Shown: positions 34,905 through 44,478 of the stretch, piece after piece
How the letters are laid out: every line of letters starts with the position of its first letter
Position numbering within the stretch: position 1 is the stretch's first letter
Assembly: GCF_000258515.1 (NCBI RefSeq)
Contig: NZ_AJLF01000001.1
Span: forward strand, 310,001-374,000
Direction: 5' to 3'
DNA: 64,000 nt
DNA from: Thermococcus zilligii AN1
GTDB taxonomy: Archaea > Methanobacteriota_B > Thermococci > Thermococcales > Thermococcaceae
Position numbers and translations under genes: made by a program
The notes under the pieces: model-generated
The model's input: the letters and a program-made list of their open reading frames with translations, nothing else
Database searches by the model: none
What the model was told of the DNA's origin: nothing

Positions 34905-35924
34905 TCACATCATTCCCATGCCGTACTTCATCATCTTGTTGACGAGCTTTCTGCCCTCCCTCGTCAGGTCAACGACCTTCCTTATCATGACAAGTTTGAG
35001 CAGCCCCTTGTCCATGAGTCTGTCATATATCTCCTCGAGCTCCTTCTCGCTTATCCCAAACATCTCGTGGAGCGTTAGGGGGTTCATGCCGGAATAGAGG
35101 GCCATTAGCACCTGTTGCTCCATTTCATCAAGACCGCCGAGCTCTTTGAGCTCGCGTTCGAGCTCCTCCTGGAACTCGGCTTTTACCTGGGGGAACTCCT
35201 CTGCGGCCTTTATTAGGAGCTCCATGTAGTCACTCCTGTATGTGAGGAGGTATCGGATTATGTACAGCTTCAACTTTTTGTCCTCCACGAGGAGGTACGA
35301 CACGACGCTCTCGTTTTCATGGAAGTGCTTTATCTTCCAGGCCTCGACCTTCTTATCGCCCATCTCTATCTCTTCGATATCCAGGTCCTCCATGTCAGCA
35401 AAAAGGGACACGGGTTTTCCTTCAACTAAAACTATTATGTTGCGCTCCATCCTGGCCCTCTTTATTGAGCGGACGGTAACTATCTTGAGCACACCGTCCT
35501 GCCACGTGGCGTCCATATTCAGAGCGCCGCCCCGCATTCTGGCCAGGAGAAGCTTCACGGGGGCACCGTTTATCAGAACCTCAAAGATCTGGTGAACAAA
35601 GGATTTGAACGTCTTTTCGTCGTATATCAGCATGTTCTTGCCAATCGTCAGGTAGAGGGTCTTCTCCCCGGAAGAGAGGTAGAACTTGAGACCGAAGTGA
35701 GGGAGCTCCGGATCCAATTTTACCTCGTCCGGTATTTTAATGGCGATATCAACCAGGGCGGAAAATGGAAAGACGTCTTCCCCCACGACTTCCCCCATCT
35801 TTAGGTACTTTAAGCCCAGTCTGTCTGGCTCGATGTAGGCTATGGCATCCCTCCAACTAACCCCGCCCGATCCTTTCCATGTGGACTGTATCGCTGCCCT
35901 AACTCTGGCCTGCATCAGTGGCAT
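34905..35924 (-). CDS. cheF: Taxis protein CheF (DUF439)
   Basis: CheF links the bacterial-type chemotaxis system to the archaellum motor; in Halobacterium it binds CheY, CheD and CheC2. 339 residues, beginning ARVRAAIQSTWKGSGG-like and with the family pattern VSWRDAIAYIEPDRLGLKYL, ESVVSYLLVEDKKLKLYIIRYLL and a C-terminal winged-helix part (LHEMFGISEKELEEIYDRLMDKGLL, VDLTREGRKLV). ATG 35924 is used, ATG 35915 is an alternative. Last gene of the leftward che operon, 12 bases after the X1 gene. Its presence shows that this chemotaxis cluster controls an archaellum encoded elsewhere. Confidence 0.9.
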   Translation of the reverse strand: MPLMQARVRAAIQSTWKGSGGVSWRDAIAYIEPDRLGLKYLKMGEVVGEDVFPFSALVDIAIKIPDEVKLDPELPHFGLKFYLSSGEKTLYLTIGKNMLIYDEKTFKSFVHQIFEVLINGAPVKLLLARMRGGALNMDATWQDGVLKIVTVRSIKRARMERNIIVLVEGKPVSLFADMEDLDIEEIEMGDKKVEAWKIKHFHENESVVSYLLVEDKKLKLYIIRYLLTYRSDYMELLIKAAEEFPQVKAEFQEELERELKELGGLDEMEQQVLMALYSGMNPLTLHEMFGISEKELEEIYDRLMDKGLLKLVMIRKVVDLTREGRKLVNKMMKYGMGMM

Positions 35925-35936
35925 TGCAATCCCTCG

Positions 35937-36677
35937 TCACGTGTTCATTTCTCCAAGCCTTTCTTCAAGCCTTTTAACCTTTTCCTGGAGTTTTTTCACC
36001 TCGTTGGAGAGCTTTATCTCCAGGGGCGTTATGGCCGGGCTCTCTCCGGCCCTCTCTATGAGCTCGTCCAGGATGGCCATGGCGCTGTTGAGGTATTCGG
36101 TTATCTTTATCAGCGCCTCCTCGTGTGTCAGGGTTATGACGCCTTTCTCCTTCGTTTTTACAGCCACCGGCAGTTTTGCCTTGGCGACGTAGCTCATCAT
36201 CAGCTCGAGCTTCTCCTTGTCATTCCTTGACGGGAACTTCATGAGCCAGAGCCTCTTGAATTCGTCAAGTTCGTTCAGTACCTTTATGAGGAAGGCGTTG
36301 TAGTCGTCCTCGCTAACGTAGCCGAGGGCATAGCCTCTGGCAAAGTCCAGCAGGGTAAGGAGTCTGCTCTTTTTCTCCTTTGCCTCGTCCAGTATTCTGC
36401 TCATTCTCTCGTTCAGGACTTCCCTGAGCCTGTTAACCAGCTCCTCTTCGTTTGCGGATGGCCTTGGAGCTGTCTGAGAAACTTTAGGCGCACTCTCCAC
36501 TGATGTAGACTGGGACCGTGCTGGAGCGCTTGCCTCCATTGACTCGGATCTACTGCTCCTGAGGAGTTCGTACACTTCGCTTGTGTAGGCGCTCATCATC
36601 CTGGACACCAGGATAACCACAACCGCTATCGTGCCCACGAACCCGCCGAGGATCAACAAAAGTGTCGAGGTGTCCAT
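35937..36677 (-). CDS. X1: membrane-anchored coiled-coil protein within the che operon
   Basis: 246 residues. One N-terminal membrane helix (STLLLILGGFVGTIAVVVILV), a Ser/Ala/Pro-rich linker (about 45-75), then helical sequence with a coiled-coil end (KLSNEVKKLQEKVKRLEERLG). Residues 157-246 align by eye with residues 250-339 of the 47377-48483 protein (X2): LP followed by K-rich turn, a long helix, AxT/TPxE, then a coiled coil ending in LG. The gene is packed between cheD (11 bases) and cheF (12 bases). I recognise no known chemotaxis or archaellum protein in it. ATG 36677 has GGTGAA three bases upstream. Confidence 0.8.
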   Translation of the reverse strand: MDTSTLLLILGGFVGTIAVVVILVSRMMSAYTSEVYELLRSSRSESMEASAPARSQSTSVESAPKVSQTAPRPSANEEELVNRLREVLNERMSRILDEAKEKKSRLLTLLDFARGYALGYVSEDDYNAFLIKVLNELDEFKRLWLMKFPSRNDKEKLELMMSYVAKAKLPVAVKTKEKGVITLTHEEALIKITEYLNSAMAILDELIERAGESPAITPLEIKLSNEVKKLQEKVKRLEERLGEMNT

Positions 36678-36688
36678 ACATTCACCCC

Positions 36689-37171
36689 CTAAAACACGGT
36701 CTCCGTTACTTTTCCGTCGGAGACCTTTCTCATGACAACCTTTCCGGTGCTAACGTCGAGGTATATTGTCCTCCCCCCCTTTCCCCCCGTATCCTCCGCC
36801 ACGAGCTTTATCCCGTGTTTTTTCAGCTCCCTCTTCGCTACTTCCACGTTCTTCTGCCCTATCTGGAGGTTCTCGCTGGTGATATTGGAGAACATGTGCG
36901 CCCCCCCGAAGAGCTTTGCCTCAAGCCTTGTTAGCGATGCACCGAGCTTAACCATGTCCTTGATCAGGAGTTCCAGGCCGGTGTCGACGTATTTTGCCGG
37001 GTTGCCACCACCGTAGCGGGCGCTCTCCGGGAGGAGGGCGTGGAGCAGGCCGCCCACCTGTGTGAGCCTGTCGTACAGAGTTATGCCCACGCACGAGCCC
37101 AACCCGTAGGTGCTTATTGTCCCGGTTTTCTTCGCCACTGCATAGTCTGCTATGCCGACCTTTATCTCCAA
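36689..37171 (-). CDS. cheD: Chemoreceptor glutamine deamidase CheD
   Basis: CheD deamidates glutamines of chemoreceptors and interacts with CheC. 160 residues; the catalytic cysteine is in TYGLGSCVGITLYD and the histidine in GGLLHALLPES, both conserved, and KLFGGAHMF and IGQKNVEVAKRELKK follow in the usual order. TTG 37171 is preferred (MEIKVGIADYAV; GGTGAC four bases upstream); GTG 37180/37183 are part of the ribosome site. It follows the mcp gene closely, and archaeal CheD typically acts on such receptors and binds CheC. Adjacent X1 and cheF probably share its mRNA. Confidence 0.92.
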   Translation of the reverse strand: MEIKVGIADYAVAKKTGTISTYGLGSCVGITLYDRLTQVGGLLHALLPESARYGGGNPAKYVDTGLELLIKDMVKLGASLTRLEAKLFGGAHMFSNITSENLQIGQKNVEVAKRELKKHGIKLVAEDTGGKGGRTIYLDVSTGKVVMRKVSDGKVTETVF

Positions 37172-37208
37172 TGCCGTCACCACCGTTCAAAAGCAAAAGG
37201 AAAGGAAA

Positions 37209-39452
37209 TCAAAGCTTGAAGTTGCTTGTTTCCCTGCGTAGCTCTCCCACAATGTTCTTGAGCTCCTCCGCGGCCCTCTTGAGTTCTTCTATAGCGGCCG
37301 TCTGCTCCTCAACGGCCGAGCTGACTTCCTCAGCGGAGGCCGTTGTTTCTTCTGCCGAAGCGGCGAGGGTCTCCAGGGCTTTCAAGGCCTTATCTATCTC
37401 CTCCTGCGTGCGGAGTATTTGCTCCTTGACGTGGCTGAGCTTGCTTCCTGTCTCGTTGATGAGCTCGGCTATGTTGGTGAGGTACTCCGTGGTCTCCCTG
37501 AGGGCCTTGGAGCTCTCGCCAACAACGCTCACACCACGCTGGGTGGCGCTAACTGCGCCGCGGACTTCCTCAGTCATCTTTCCGATGATGTTCTTGATGT
37601 TGTCGGCGGCCTTCTTGCTCTCCTCGGCGAGGTTCCTTATCTCCTGGGCAACCACAGCAAATCCTCTACCGGCTTCACCGGCCCTGGCCGCTTCAATGGC
37701 CGCGTTCAAAGCGAGCAAGTTAGTCTGCTCGGCGATGCCAGTTATGACGTTGGTTATCTCCTCTATGTTCCTGCTCATCTCGTTGACCCTGTTGACCGCT
37801 TGCTCTATTTCGCTCATCATCTCCTGGATGCTCTCGATCTGCTGGGCTGAGATTTCACCCTTCTCTTTGCCCTCGGAGGCTATGTTGATTATCTCCTGAA
37901 CAGCTCCCTCGAACTCCTCCATTGCCCTGACGCTCTCCTCACTGACGCTTGAAACGAGTTTAACGCCCTCAGTTATTTCGTTTATGTTCTCCTGCTGTCT
38001 CTGGGCCTCAACGCTCACCTGCTGGACAGCCTCGTTCACCTGGCTGATGGCCTCGGTGACATCGCTCGCTATCTGGGCCAGCATGTTGGAGTGCTTTTCA
38101 AGCTTCTCCGTGAGGCCAACTATGTTGCCGATTAACTGCCTCATCTTGGCGCTCATGTCCTTAACGTCCTCTATGATTTCTCTCAGTTCGCCCTTTGCCT
38201 CGACGCTCAGGCCGTTGCTGAGGTCGCCCTCGGCCAGGCGCTCAAGCTTCTCCGCTATGCCCTGCAGGGTTCCCACCATGTCCTTCGAGACGGACTCGAA
38301 GGCTTTTATGAGCATGCCTATTTCATCTTCCTCAAGGTACTTAACACCGCGGAGCTTCTCCCTGACCTCGCTCAGCTTACCTTCTGCGAGCGCCTGGGCA
38401 GCCGCCCCAAGGGCAACCATGGGAGCCATGGCCGAACCGATGGTCCTGTAGGCTATGAGGATCATCACCGCTGAGACCAGCAGGAGCAGGCCCATCATCA
38501 GGTAAGCGGTTCTCTGCATTTGCTCCGATACCGTGTTGATAACTTTTACTACGCCCTGGGTAACCTCTGCTGTGGGCACCCTTGCGAAGACGTACCAGCC
38601 AGTGCTGGGTATCCTATAGCCGGCCGCGGTGACCTGAACTCCGTTCCAGGTGTAGGTAACGACGCCGCTCGCCTTACCGCTCCTCACTATATCTGCTACA
38701 GGTTTGAGGCTCTCCTCCTGGAACACGTTGAGCTTCATGACGTAGTCCTTGTTCGGGTGGGCAATTGTTAAGCCTTCTTTGTTGACGACGTAGGCGTAGC
38801 CAGTGTCACCCACCTTAGCGTTCTTTATTTCCTCAACGAGCGTGTCTATGAAAACGTCGAGTCCTATAACACCAACGAGCTTGCCGTTCCAGTAAACGGG
38901 CACGGCATACGTAATGACCCACTTGCCAGTGGAGGCATCCTGATAGGGGTCGGTCCAAACTTCTTTTCTGGATTGCACCGCACCCTGGTACCAGGGCCTC
39001 ACGCGCGGGTCATAGCCGGGCGGAAGCTGCTGCTTGGGGTAGATGAACATGTTGCCGTTCACGTCACCGAAGTAAACCGAACTGACCTTACTCTCTGCAT
39101 CTGCTATCGCCTTGAAACGCTTCATCAGAATGTTGTCCAGGGCTTGGGCATAGTTTCCTTCTCCGAACCTGTAGCCTTCAGCTTCCATATCACTTATCGC
39201 TATCTGGATAAGGGAAGACGTTGCCCTTCCCAGGACCTCAACCCCCTGGAAGAAGGCTTCGAAATTATTCGCCAGTGCCTCGGACTTGGCACTTACACTC
39301 TGTTCGGCCCACCCCTGAATCAGGGGCCCGACCTCATTGTTTATCTGGCCTGCCATGGTGTTTTTGTTGTAAAGGAGCATCCCGCTGGCCAGCACTGCTA
39401 AGACAACTAATCCCAAAACTACGACGGAAAGGATTTTCTTCTTAAACTCCAC
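37209..39452 (-). CDS. Methyl-accepting chemotaxis protein with dCache sensor
   Basis: Transmembrane chemoreceptor, about 747 residues. Order: membrane helix [20 protein letters not shown], extracytoplasmic double Cache domain (about 35-330) with [35 protein letters not shown] and VGVIGLDVF, second helix [24 protein letters not shown] (about 345-400), then the signalling coiled coil with the conserved tip [33 protein letters not shown] split here. The R-x-W-Y plus later Y/D pattern resembles amino-acid-binding dCache domains. GTG 39452 has GGTGGT four bases upstream and overlaps the end of the second cheC. Confidence 0.93.
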   Translation of the reverse strand: MEFKKKILSVVVLGLVVLAVLASGMLLYNKNTMAGQINNEVGPLIQGWAEQSVSAKSEALANNFEAFFQGVEVLGRATSSLIQIAISDMEAEGYRFGEGNYAQALDNILMKRFKAIADAESKVSSVYFGDVNGNMFIYPKQQLPPGYDPRVRPWYQGAVQSRKEVWTDPYQDASTGKWVITYAVPVYWNGKLVGVIGLDVFIDTLVEEIKNAKVGDTGYAYVVNKEGLTIAHPNKDYVMKLNVFQEESLKPVADIVRSGKASGVVTYTWNGVQVTAAGYRIPSTGWYVFARVPTAEVTQGVVKVINTVSEQMQRTAYLMMGLLLLVSAVMILIAYRTIGSAMAPMVALGAAAQALAEGKLSEVREKLRGVKYLEEDEIGMLIKAFESVSKDMVGTLQGIAEKLERLAEGDLSNGLSVEAKGELREIIEDVKDMSAKMRQLIGNIVGLTEKLEKHSNMLAQIASDVTEAISQVNEAVQQVSVEAQRQQENINEITEGVKLVSSVSEESVRAMEEFEGAVQEIINIASEGKEKGEISAQQIESIQEMMSEIEQAVNRVNEMSRNIEEITNVITGIAEQTNLLALNAAIEAARAGEAGRGFAVVAQEIRNLAEESKKAADNIKNIIGKMTEEVRGAVSATQRGVSVVGESSKALRETTEYLTNIAELINETGSKLSHVKEQILRTQEEIDKALKALETLAASAEETTASAEEVSSAVEEQTAAIEELKRAAEELKNIVGELRRETSNFKL

Positions 39453-40077
39453 CTTCACCACCCCCGGTTTCTCTAACCTGCTCCTCCAGTTTCGTTACGA
39501 GCTTTTCAAAGGATTTCTCATCTGGCACAAGATAAAAATAGCTCTCAAACCCGACGTTTTCTTCATAAAAGCGTGTTTTGAACAGCATGATGTTCTCGAC
39601 GTTCCTCAGGTCCGGTCTGTTGAGTTCTCTCTCGACGTCGTAGAGGGAAGCGATGGCTTTGGGGGGGCTCAGGGACACGGGCTCCCCCAGGAGTTTTGCA
39701 AGGATATCCGTGTAAACTGAGATGAGAATGTTGCCCACTTCCGTTACTGCCGACCTGCCCATGTCATCGAGCTCCTGCACTCCGGAAGGGTCCATCCCCA
39801 TGAGGGTGGCGGAGAGGTTTATCGCACTCCTCTCCGGGAACTGGAGGATCGCGAGGCCCCTGAGACCCTCGGTGATGTCGAAGCCCACAACGAAGCTACT
39901 TGATATTCTGTTCTGGAGTAGATGCTTCAGGAACTCAACGCGCGAGAGTATCTTCACCTCCGGGGGCTCCATCTCTATTGGCCCGCCTATCATCTGGGAG
40001 AGAGAAGTAACTGCGTGGCTCATCGCTATGTTGGATGCTTCCCGGAATATGTCCTTAAACCACTCGTCTATCTTCAT
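39442..40077 (-). CDS. cheC: CheC-type CheY phosphatase (second copy)
   Basis: CheC removes phosphate from CheY-P and binds CheD. 211 residues. The second phosphatase motif is intact ([27 protein letters not shown]-x3-E-x2-N then P); the first site [24 protein letters not shown] keeps the E-x2-N (E-A-S-N). Sequence between differs clearly from the neighbouring cheC, so they are diverged paralogues rather than a recent duplication; in Halobacterium different CheC types bind different partners, including CheF. ATG 40077 overlaps the stop of the first cheC; its own end overlaps the mcp start. Confidence 0.9.
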   Translation of the reverse strand: MKIDEWFKDIFREASNIAMSHAVTSLSQMIGGPIEMEPPEVKILSRVEFLKHLLQNRISSSFVVGFDITEGLRGLAILQFPERSAINLSATLMGMDPSGVQELDDMGRSAVTEVGNILISVYTDILAKLLGEPVSLSPPKAIASLYDVERELNRPDLRNVENIMLFKTRFYEENVGFESYFYLVPDEKSFEKLVTKLEEQVRETGGGEGGV

Positions 40078-40697
40078 ACCATCCCCCCTGTGAGCTTTTC
40101 TATGACTTTGACCATGTCCTCGGGCTTGGGGAGGATGAAGAAGTGCTCCTTGAACTCCAATCCCTCCACGCTTATGGTCGTTCCGAGCAGTATCGTGTAG
40201 TCGCAGTGCTGTCCTATGTCTGCCAGGGCAAAATCGAGCACAGCGGGAAGGAAGTCTATCGCCATCTCTGGAGGAGTCTGCTCGATTGTCAGTCCGAGAA
40301 ACTCGCTGAGGGCGTTTGCGTAGGCTGAGATGAGTATGTTGCCCATCTCCATCACGGCGGACTGAACCATTTCGTTTATCTCCTTCGTCGTCCCGGGTTC
40401 CTGCATCGTCATGAGGTCGAACAGGGCACAGGCATCGTCGAAGTCCAGGATGAAGAACGCGTGCCCGCTGAACTCCTTTCCAAGGCCGACGTAGACTGCC
40501 ACCTTCACGTCCTCCCCAACCTTCTCTGGGAGGACTTTTATTGGGATCACTTCCAGGCCTGGGACAGTTATGCTGACCGGGTGGCCGATCATCTGGCTCA
40601 GTGTGTCCGCGGCCTTTGAAGCGCCTATGTTAAAGGTCTCAAGCAGGGCGCTCTTCTCGAAATCCCCGAGTTCTTTTATGCTCTTATCATAATCCAC
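40074..40697 (-). CDS. cheC: CheC-type CheY phosphatase (first copy)
   Basis: 207 residues, CheC family. Both active-site motifs are intact: KSALLETFNIGASKAADTLSQ with E and N three apart, and QSAVMEMGNILISAYANALSEFLG with the same pattern, each followed by the expected proline. Two intact sites are the mark of canonical CheC, able to dephosphorylate CheY-P, especially when bound to CheD. ATG 40697 lies 10 bases inside the end of cheA; the gene ends with a 4-base overlap with the second cheC gene, so translation is coupled. Confidence 0.92.
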   Translation of the reverse strand: MDYDKSIKELGDFEKSALLETFNIGASKAADTLSQMIGHPVSITVPGLEVIPIKVLPEKVGEDVKVAVYVGLGKEFSGHAFFILDFDDACALFDLMTMQEPGTTKEINEMVQSAVMEMGNILISAYANALSEFLGLTIEQTPPEMAIDFLPAVLDFALADIGQHCDYTILLGTTISVEGLEFKEHFFILPKPEDMVKVIEKLTGGMV

Positions 40698-43023
40698 CGC
40701 CTAAACCTCCCAGCAAGCTGTTTATGTCAACGATAAGAACAACACTGCCGTCTCCAAGAATCGTGGCCCCGGCAAAGCCCTTAAGGTTCGACAGGGCCTT
40801 CCCGAGGGACTTTATGACTATGTCCTTCTTGTGGAGTAGTTCGTCAACTCTAAGGGCAATCTTCTGCGCTCCGAAGTCCACTATTATCGCAGGGAACTCC
40901 TCTCTCTCAGGGTGTGGAAGTCCAAAGAGCTCGTTGAGGGAGATGAGGGGTATTATCTCGCCCCTCAGGACTATCACTTCCTTGCCGCCGATTGTCTTGA
41001 CGTCTTTCATTTTGACCTCCAGGGTCTCCAAAATGTTGTTTATGGGTATCGCGTAGGTCTCGTCTTCCACCTTGATGAGAAGGGCCTGCACGATGGCCAT
41101 GCTTATGGGGAGCTTAAGGGTAAAGGTCGTCCCCTTGCCCACTTCGGTCTGGACGCTTATGCTTCCGTTGAGGGCTTTGATGACGTCTTGGACGACGTCC
41201 ATGCCAACGCCCCTTCCGGAGACGTCGGTTACCTTTTCAGCTGTGCTGAAACCTGGCATGAAGATCAGGTTTATTGCCTCCTCCCTGCTCATCTCCGCCG
41301 CCTGCTCCGGGGTTATGATTCCCTTCTCGATTGCCTTCTTCTTCACCTTTTCCGGATCAATACCCCTGCCATCGTCCCTCACCATTATGACGACGTGGCT
41401 TCTCTCGCGCTTGGCTATGAGCTCAACCTTTCCTACCCTTGGCTTCCCAAGTTTTTCCCTCTCCTCCGGCGGCTCAATTCCGTGGTCTACTGCGTTTCTG
41501 AGCAGGTGAACGAGGACGTCGCCGAGCTTGTCGAGAATCGTCCTGTCGACCTCTATGTCGGCCCCCTCGATTATGAACTCGACCTCCTTGCCCATCTTCC
41601 TGGCAAGCTCGCGCACCATGCGCGGGAACTTGTTAAAGACCTCCTCTACAGGAGTGAGGCGCATCTGCATTATCTCGTCCTGGAGCTCGGCCATCAGGCG
41701 GGACGTCGTGGAGAGGCTCTCGAGGAGCTCCCTATCACCAAGCCTCTCCGCTATCTGTTCAAGTCTCCCGCGGTTTATCACGAGCTCGCCCACGAGGTTC
41801 ATGAGCTTGTCGAGGTGGGAGACATCGACTTTGATGAGCTTGGACATCTTGATCTTCTCTTGCTTGACTGTCTGGGAAGCCTTTGCTTCGGGCTTTCTTT
41901 CTGGTTTTTCCTCCTTTTCGGCCTCCTCTTTGGCGACGCTCTCCTCTCCTTTGAGAGCAACTTCCTCTCCAACGGCGACGCTCTCAACGTCTGGGTGTTT
42001 GAGTATCGCCGCTTTTATCTCTCCCATTGGCTTGGAGGGCACCATTACAACCTCAAAGTATTGGCCCTCAATAAGCTCGCCGTTCTGGATGGCATCGGGT
42101 GAAGGGTTTGTCTCGAGGACGTTCCCCATTTTCTGGAGATCCTGGAGGATGAGGAAGGAGCGTATTCCCTTTAGGGGAGCTTCCTTCTGGAGAACGACCC
42201 TGATGGTTACCTTTCCCGGGCCAGCCGTTTCTGCCCTCTTTCCGGTTTCCTCCCCCAGGGGGGTCACGATCGCCTCCTTGACCTCCGGATGCCTGGTCAC
42301 AATCTTTTTGATCTCCTCCGGAGGGACTTTCGTCCTGATCCTGAACTCAAGCTCGCTCTCATCGGCGGATCCATCCTCTATTACCTTTCTGTCCGGCTTT
42401 GTCTCCAGAACGTTCCCCATCTCCTCAAGGTCGCTCAGTATCAGAAAAGCCCTTACCCCTCTCAGCTGGGCGTCCGGATGGAACACAACCTTAACTAAGT
42501 ACTCCTTTCCCTCTTCGCCAGACGGTGGTATCTCCTCTTTTCTCTCTTTGGTTTCTTCCCTTTCCGGTGGTCTCTTCTCGGGCTTCTCCTCCCTCGGGGG
42601 CTCTTTTTTCTCCCGTCTGTACCCTTTCAGCAGTTTATCGGCCTCCTCAAAGAGGCCGTCTACGTCGACTTCACCTTCGTTCCCAGTTTCCTCTATGTTG
42701 TTGACCATGCTCTCGATCGCGTCTATAAACTCAAGGACGAGGTCCACTACCTCCGGCGTCGCTTCCACCACACCGTTCCTTATGGCGTCGAAGAGGTTCT
42801 CCATCTTGTGGGCCGTCTCGCTGAGCTTCATGAAGCCCATTGTGGCCGCTGTACCCTTGAGGGTGTGGGCATCCCTGAATATCTGGTCTATGCTCTCCCT
42901 CTTTGCCTCCTCGTCGCCTTCCTTGACTGCGTCTTCGAGCTTGAGAACGGCGTTGCTTATGCTGTCTATCCTGTCCCGGGCATCAGCGAGGAACTCCTCA
43001 ATATACTGAGACATGTCCTCCAT
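40687..43023 (-). CDS. cheA: Chemotaxis histidine kinase CheA
   Basis: 778 residues. Order: Hpt (P1) with the phosphorylated histidine in DAHTLKGTAATMGF (H53); an acidic linker; two similar CheY-binding (P2-like) modules at about 165-260 and 270-350, sharing RAFLIL-D-L-MGNVLET blocks; linker; P3 dimerisation helices (KLIKVDVSHLDKLMNLVGELVINRGRL cut here); P4 ATPase with HLLRNAVDHGIE, MVRDDGRGIDPEK, SGRGVGMDVV; and P5 CheW-like domain to the end. Tandem P2 modules are less common than a single one. ATG 43023 has GAGGTGA six bases upstream. Confidence 0.95.
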   Translation of the reverse strand: MEDMSQYIEEFLADARDRIDSISNAVLKLEDAVKEGDEEAKRESIDQIFRDAHTLKGTAATMGFMKLSETAHKMENLFDAIRNGVVEATPEVVDLVLEFIDAIESMVNNIEETGNEGEVDVDGLFEEADKLLKGYRREKKEPPREEKPEKRPPEREETKERKEEIPPSGEEGKEYLVKVVFHPDAQLRGVRAFLILSDLEEMGNVLETKPDRKVIEDGSADESELEFRIRTKVPPEEIKKIVTRHPEVKEAIVTPLGEETGKRAETAGPGKVTIRVVLQKEAPLKGIRSFLILQDLQKMGNVLETNPSPDAIQNGELIEGQYFEVVMVPSKPMGEIKAAILKHPDVESVAVGEEVALKGEESVAKEEAEKEEKPERKPEAKASQTVKQEKIKMSKLIKVDVSHLDKLMNLVGELVINRGRLEQIAERLGDRELLESLSTTSRLMAELQDEIMQMRLTPVEEVFNKFPRMVRELARKMGKEVEFIIEGADIEVDRTILDKLGDVLVHLLRNAVDHGIEPPEEREKLGKPRVGKVELIAKRERSHVVIMVRDDGRGIDPEKVKKKAIEKGIITPEQAAEMSREEAINLIFMPGFSTAEKVTDVSGRGVGMDVVQDVIKALNGSISVQTEVGKGTTFTLKLPISMAIVQALLIKVEDETYAIPINNILETLEVKMKDVKTIGGKEVIVLRGEIIPLISLNELFGLPHPEREEFPAIIVDFGAQKIALRVDELLHKKDIVIKSLGKALSNLKGFAGATILGDGSVVLIVDINSLLGGLGGGL

Positions 43024-43029
43024 GAGGCT

Positions 43030-44097
43030 TCACCTCGGGATCTTTTTTAGGGCCATAACAATGGTATCCGCGATTTTATCCAGCGGCACAACGTAATCAA
43101 CGACGCCAAGCTCTATGGCAGCTTTTGGCATTCCGAAGATTATCGAAGTCTCCTTATCCTGCGCTATGGTTATCCCGCCTTGCCTTTTTATCTCCGCCAA
43201 TCCCTCGGCCCCGTCACGCCCCATCCCTGTCATGACGACTCCAACGGTTTTCTTCCCGAAGAGGTTGGCCACGCTCTTCATCATTGGATCCGCGGCAGGC
43301 CTCACACCGTGGATCTTTGGGCCATTGTAGAGCCTTATCGTGGGCTTGCCGTTCCTCATCGTGACCTCCATGTGATAGTCGCCCGGTGCCACGTAGGCCC
43401 AGTTGTTGTAGACCACCTCCCCGTCTTCGGCTTCCTTGACGTTGATGTTTGATATGTTGTCCAGCCTCATTGCAAAGGATTTTGTGAACCCCGGGGGCAT
43501 GTGCTGGACGAGGAGAACGCCAGCGTCCAGCTCCCCGGGGAGCTTTTCAAAAACCCTGAGGAGTGACTGTGGCCCACCTGTGGAGGCGGCTATCGCAACT
43601 GCCCTCACGGCGGCCTCTTCCCTCTTTTTGACCTTGGTAATCTGCTCCCTGAGGAGCCTCTCCCTCCTGAAGTGGAGGAACTTCAGGGGAACTCTCGCCG
43701 CCTCCTTGACCTTTGCTATTATCTCCTCCCTGAGCTCCCTCATGTTCATTGAGATCGAGGAAGAAGGCTTGGGAATAAAGTCTATGGCACCGTATTCGAG
43801 GGCTTTTATAGTGGCTTCCGCTCCCTCCTGCGTCAGGGCGCTCACCATTATGACCGGGGTGGGGTACTTGCTCATTATGAACTTCAGCGCGTCCAGACCA
43901 TTCATGCGGGGCATCTCTACGTCCAGGGTTATGACGTCTGGTTTATGCTGTTTGACCTTTTCGATGGCCTCAGCTCCGTCCCGGGCTTCGCAACACACTT
44001 CAATCTCTGGATCAGACTCCAGAATATCCCGGAGTATCTTTCTCATGAAGGCGGAATCATCAACTACGAGCACCCTGATCTTCTTCTCAAGTGGCAT
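43030..44097 (-). CDS. cheB: Chemotaxis response regulator methylesterase CheB
   Basis: Removes methyl groups from receptors; activated by phosphorylation. About 355 residues: receiver domain with [11 protein letters not shown], phosphorylation site D59 in [13 protein letters not shown] and IPKPSS, a basic linker, and the methylesterase domain with the catalytic serine in [12 protein letters not shown], histidine in [10 protein letters not shown] and aspartate in [14 protein letters not shown] 44097 has GGTGGT four bases upstream, making GTG 44106 unlikely. It sits 12 bases after cheY and 6 before cheA. Confidence 0.95.
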   Translation of the reverse strand: MPLEKKIRVLVVDDSAFMRKILRDILESDPEIEVCCEARDGAEAIEKVKQHKPDVITLDVEMPRMNGLDALKFIMSKYPTPVIMVSALTQEGAEATIKALEYGAIDFIPKPSSSISMNMRELREEIIAKVKEAARVPLKFLHFRRERLLREQITKVKKREEAAVRAVAIAASTGGPQSLLRVFEKLPGELDAGVLLVQHMPPGFTKSFAMRLDNISNINVKEAEDGEVVYNNWAYVAPGDYHMEVTMRNGKPTIRLYNGPKIHGVRPAADPMMKSVANLFGKKTVGVVMTGMGRDGAEGLAEIKRQGGITIAQDKETSIIFGMPKAAIELGVVDYVVPLDKIADTIVMALKKIPR

Positions 44098-44109
44098 TAA
44101 GACCACCTA

Positions 44110-44472
44110 TCATGAGGAAAGAACCCTGTTGACCTCTTCGATGACCTTTGGAGCCTGGAACGGCTTTACAATATACCCCTTGGCGCCGCTCTTCAGCGCC
44201 TCCATGACCTTAGCTTCCTGACCGACGGCCGTTATCATGATGATTCTGGCTTTGGGATCGATCTTCATGATCTCCTTGACCGCGGTTATGCCGTCCATCT
44301 CGGGCATGACTATGTCCATGGTAACGAGATCGGGCTTCAGTTGCTTGTACATCTCAACGGCTTCCTTTCCGTTTCCTGCTTCCCCAACTACCTCGTGGCC
44401 AGCCTGAGTCAGTATCTTCTTAACCAGCGTTCTCATAAAGACGGCATCATCAACTACGAGCACCTTTGCCAT
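44110..44472 (-). CDS. cheY: Chemotaxis response regulator CheY
   Basis: Single receiver domain of 120 residues that carries the signal from CheA to CheF and the archaellum. Key residues: D8 and D9 (VLVVDDAVFMR), phosphorylation site D53 (VTMDIVMPEMDG), T81 (IIMITAVGQ) and K103 (YIVKPFQAP). ATG 44472 follows the cheR stop by 6 bases with GGGGAGGTGAATTC upstream. It belongs to the long che operon read leftward from the promoter near 45400. Confidence 0.96.
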   Translation of the reverse strand: MAKVLVVDDAVFMRTLVKKILTQAGHEVVGEAGNGKEAVEMYKQLKPDLVTMDIVMPEMDGITAVKEIMKIDPKARIIMITAVGQEAKVMEALKSGAKGYIVKPFQAPKVIEEVNRVLSS

Positions 44473-44478
44473 TTGAAT

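Noticed and set aside
40912-42102. 396-residue + frame and 41528-43009 (493 residues) opposite cheA
   Set aside because: Shadow frames: cheA has all its domains on the other strand and these have no recognisable content.
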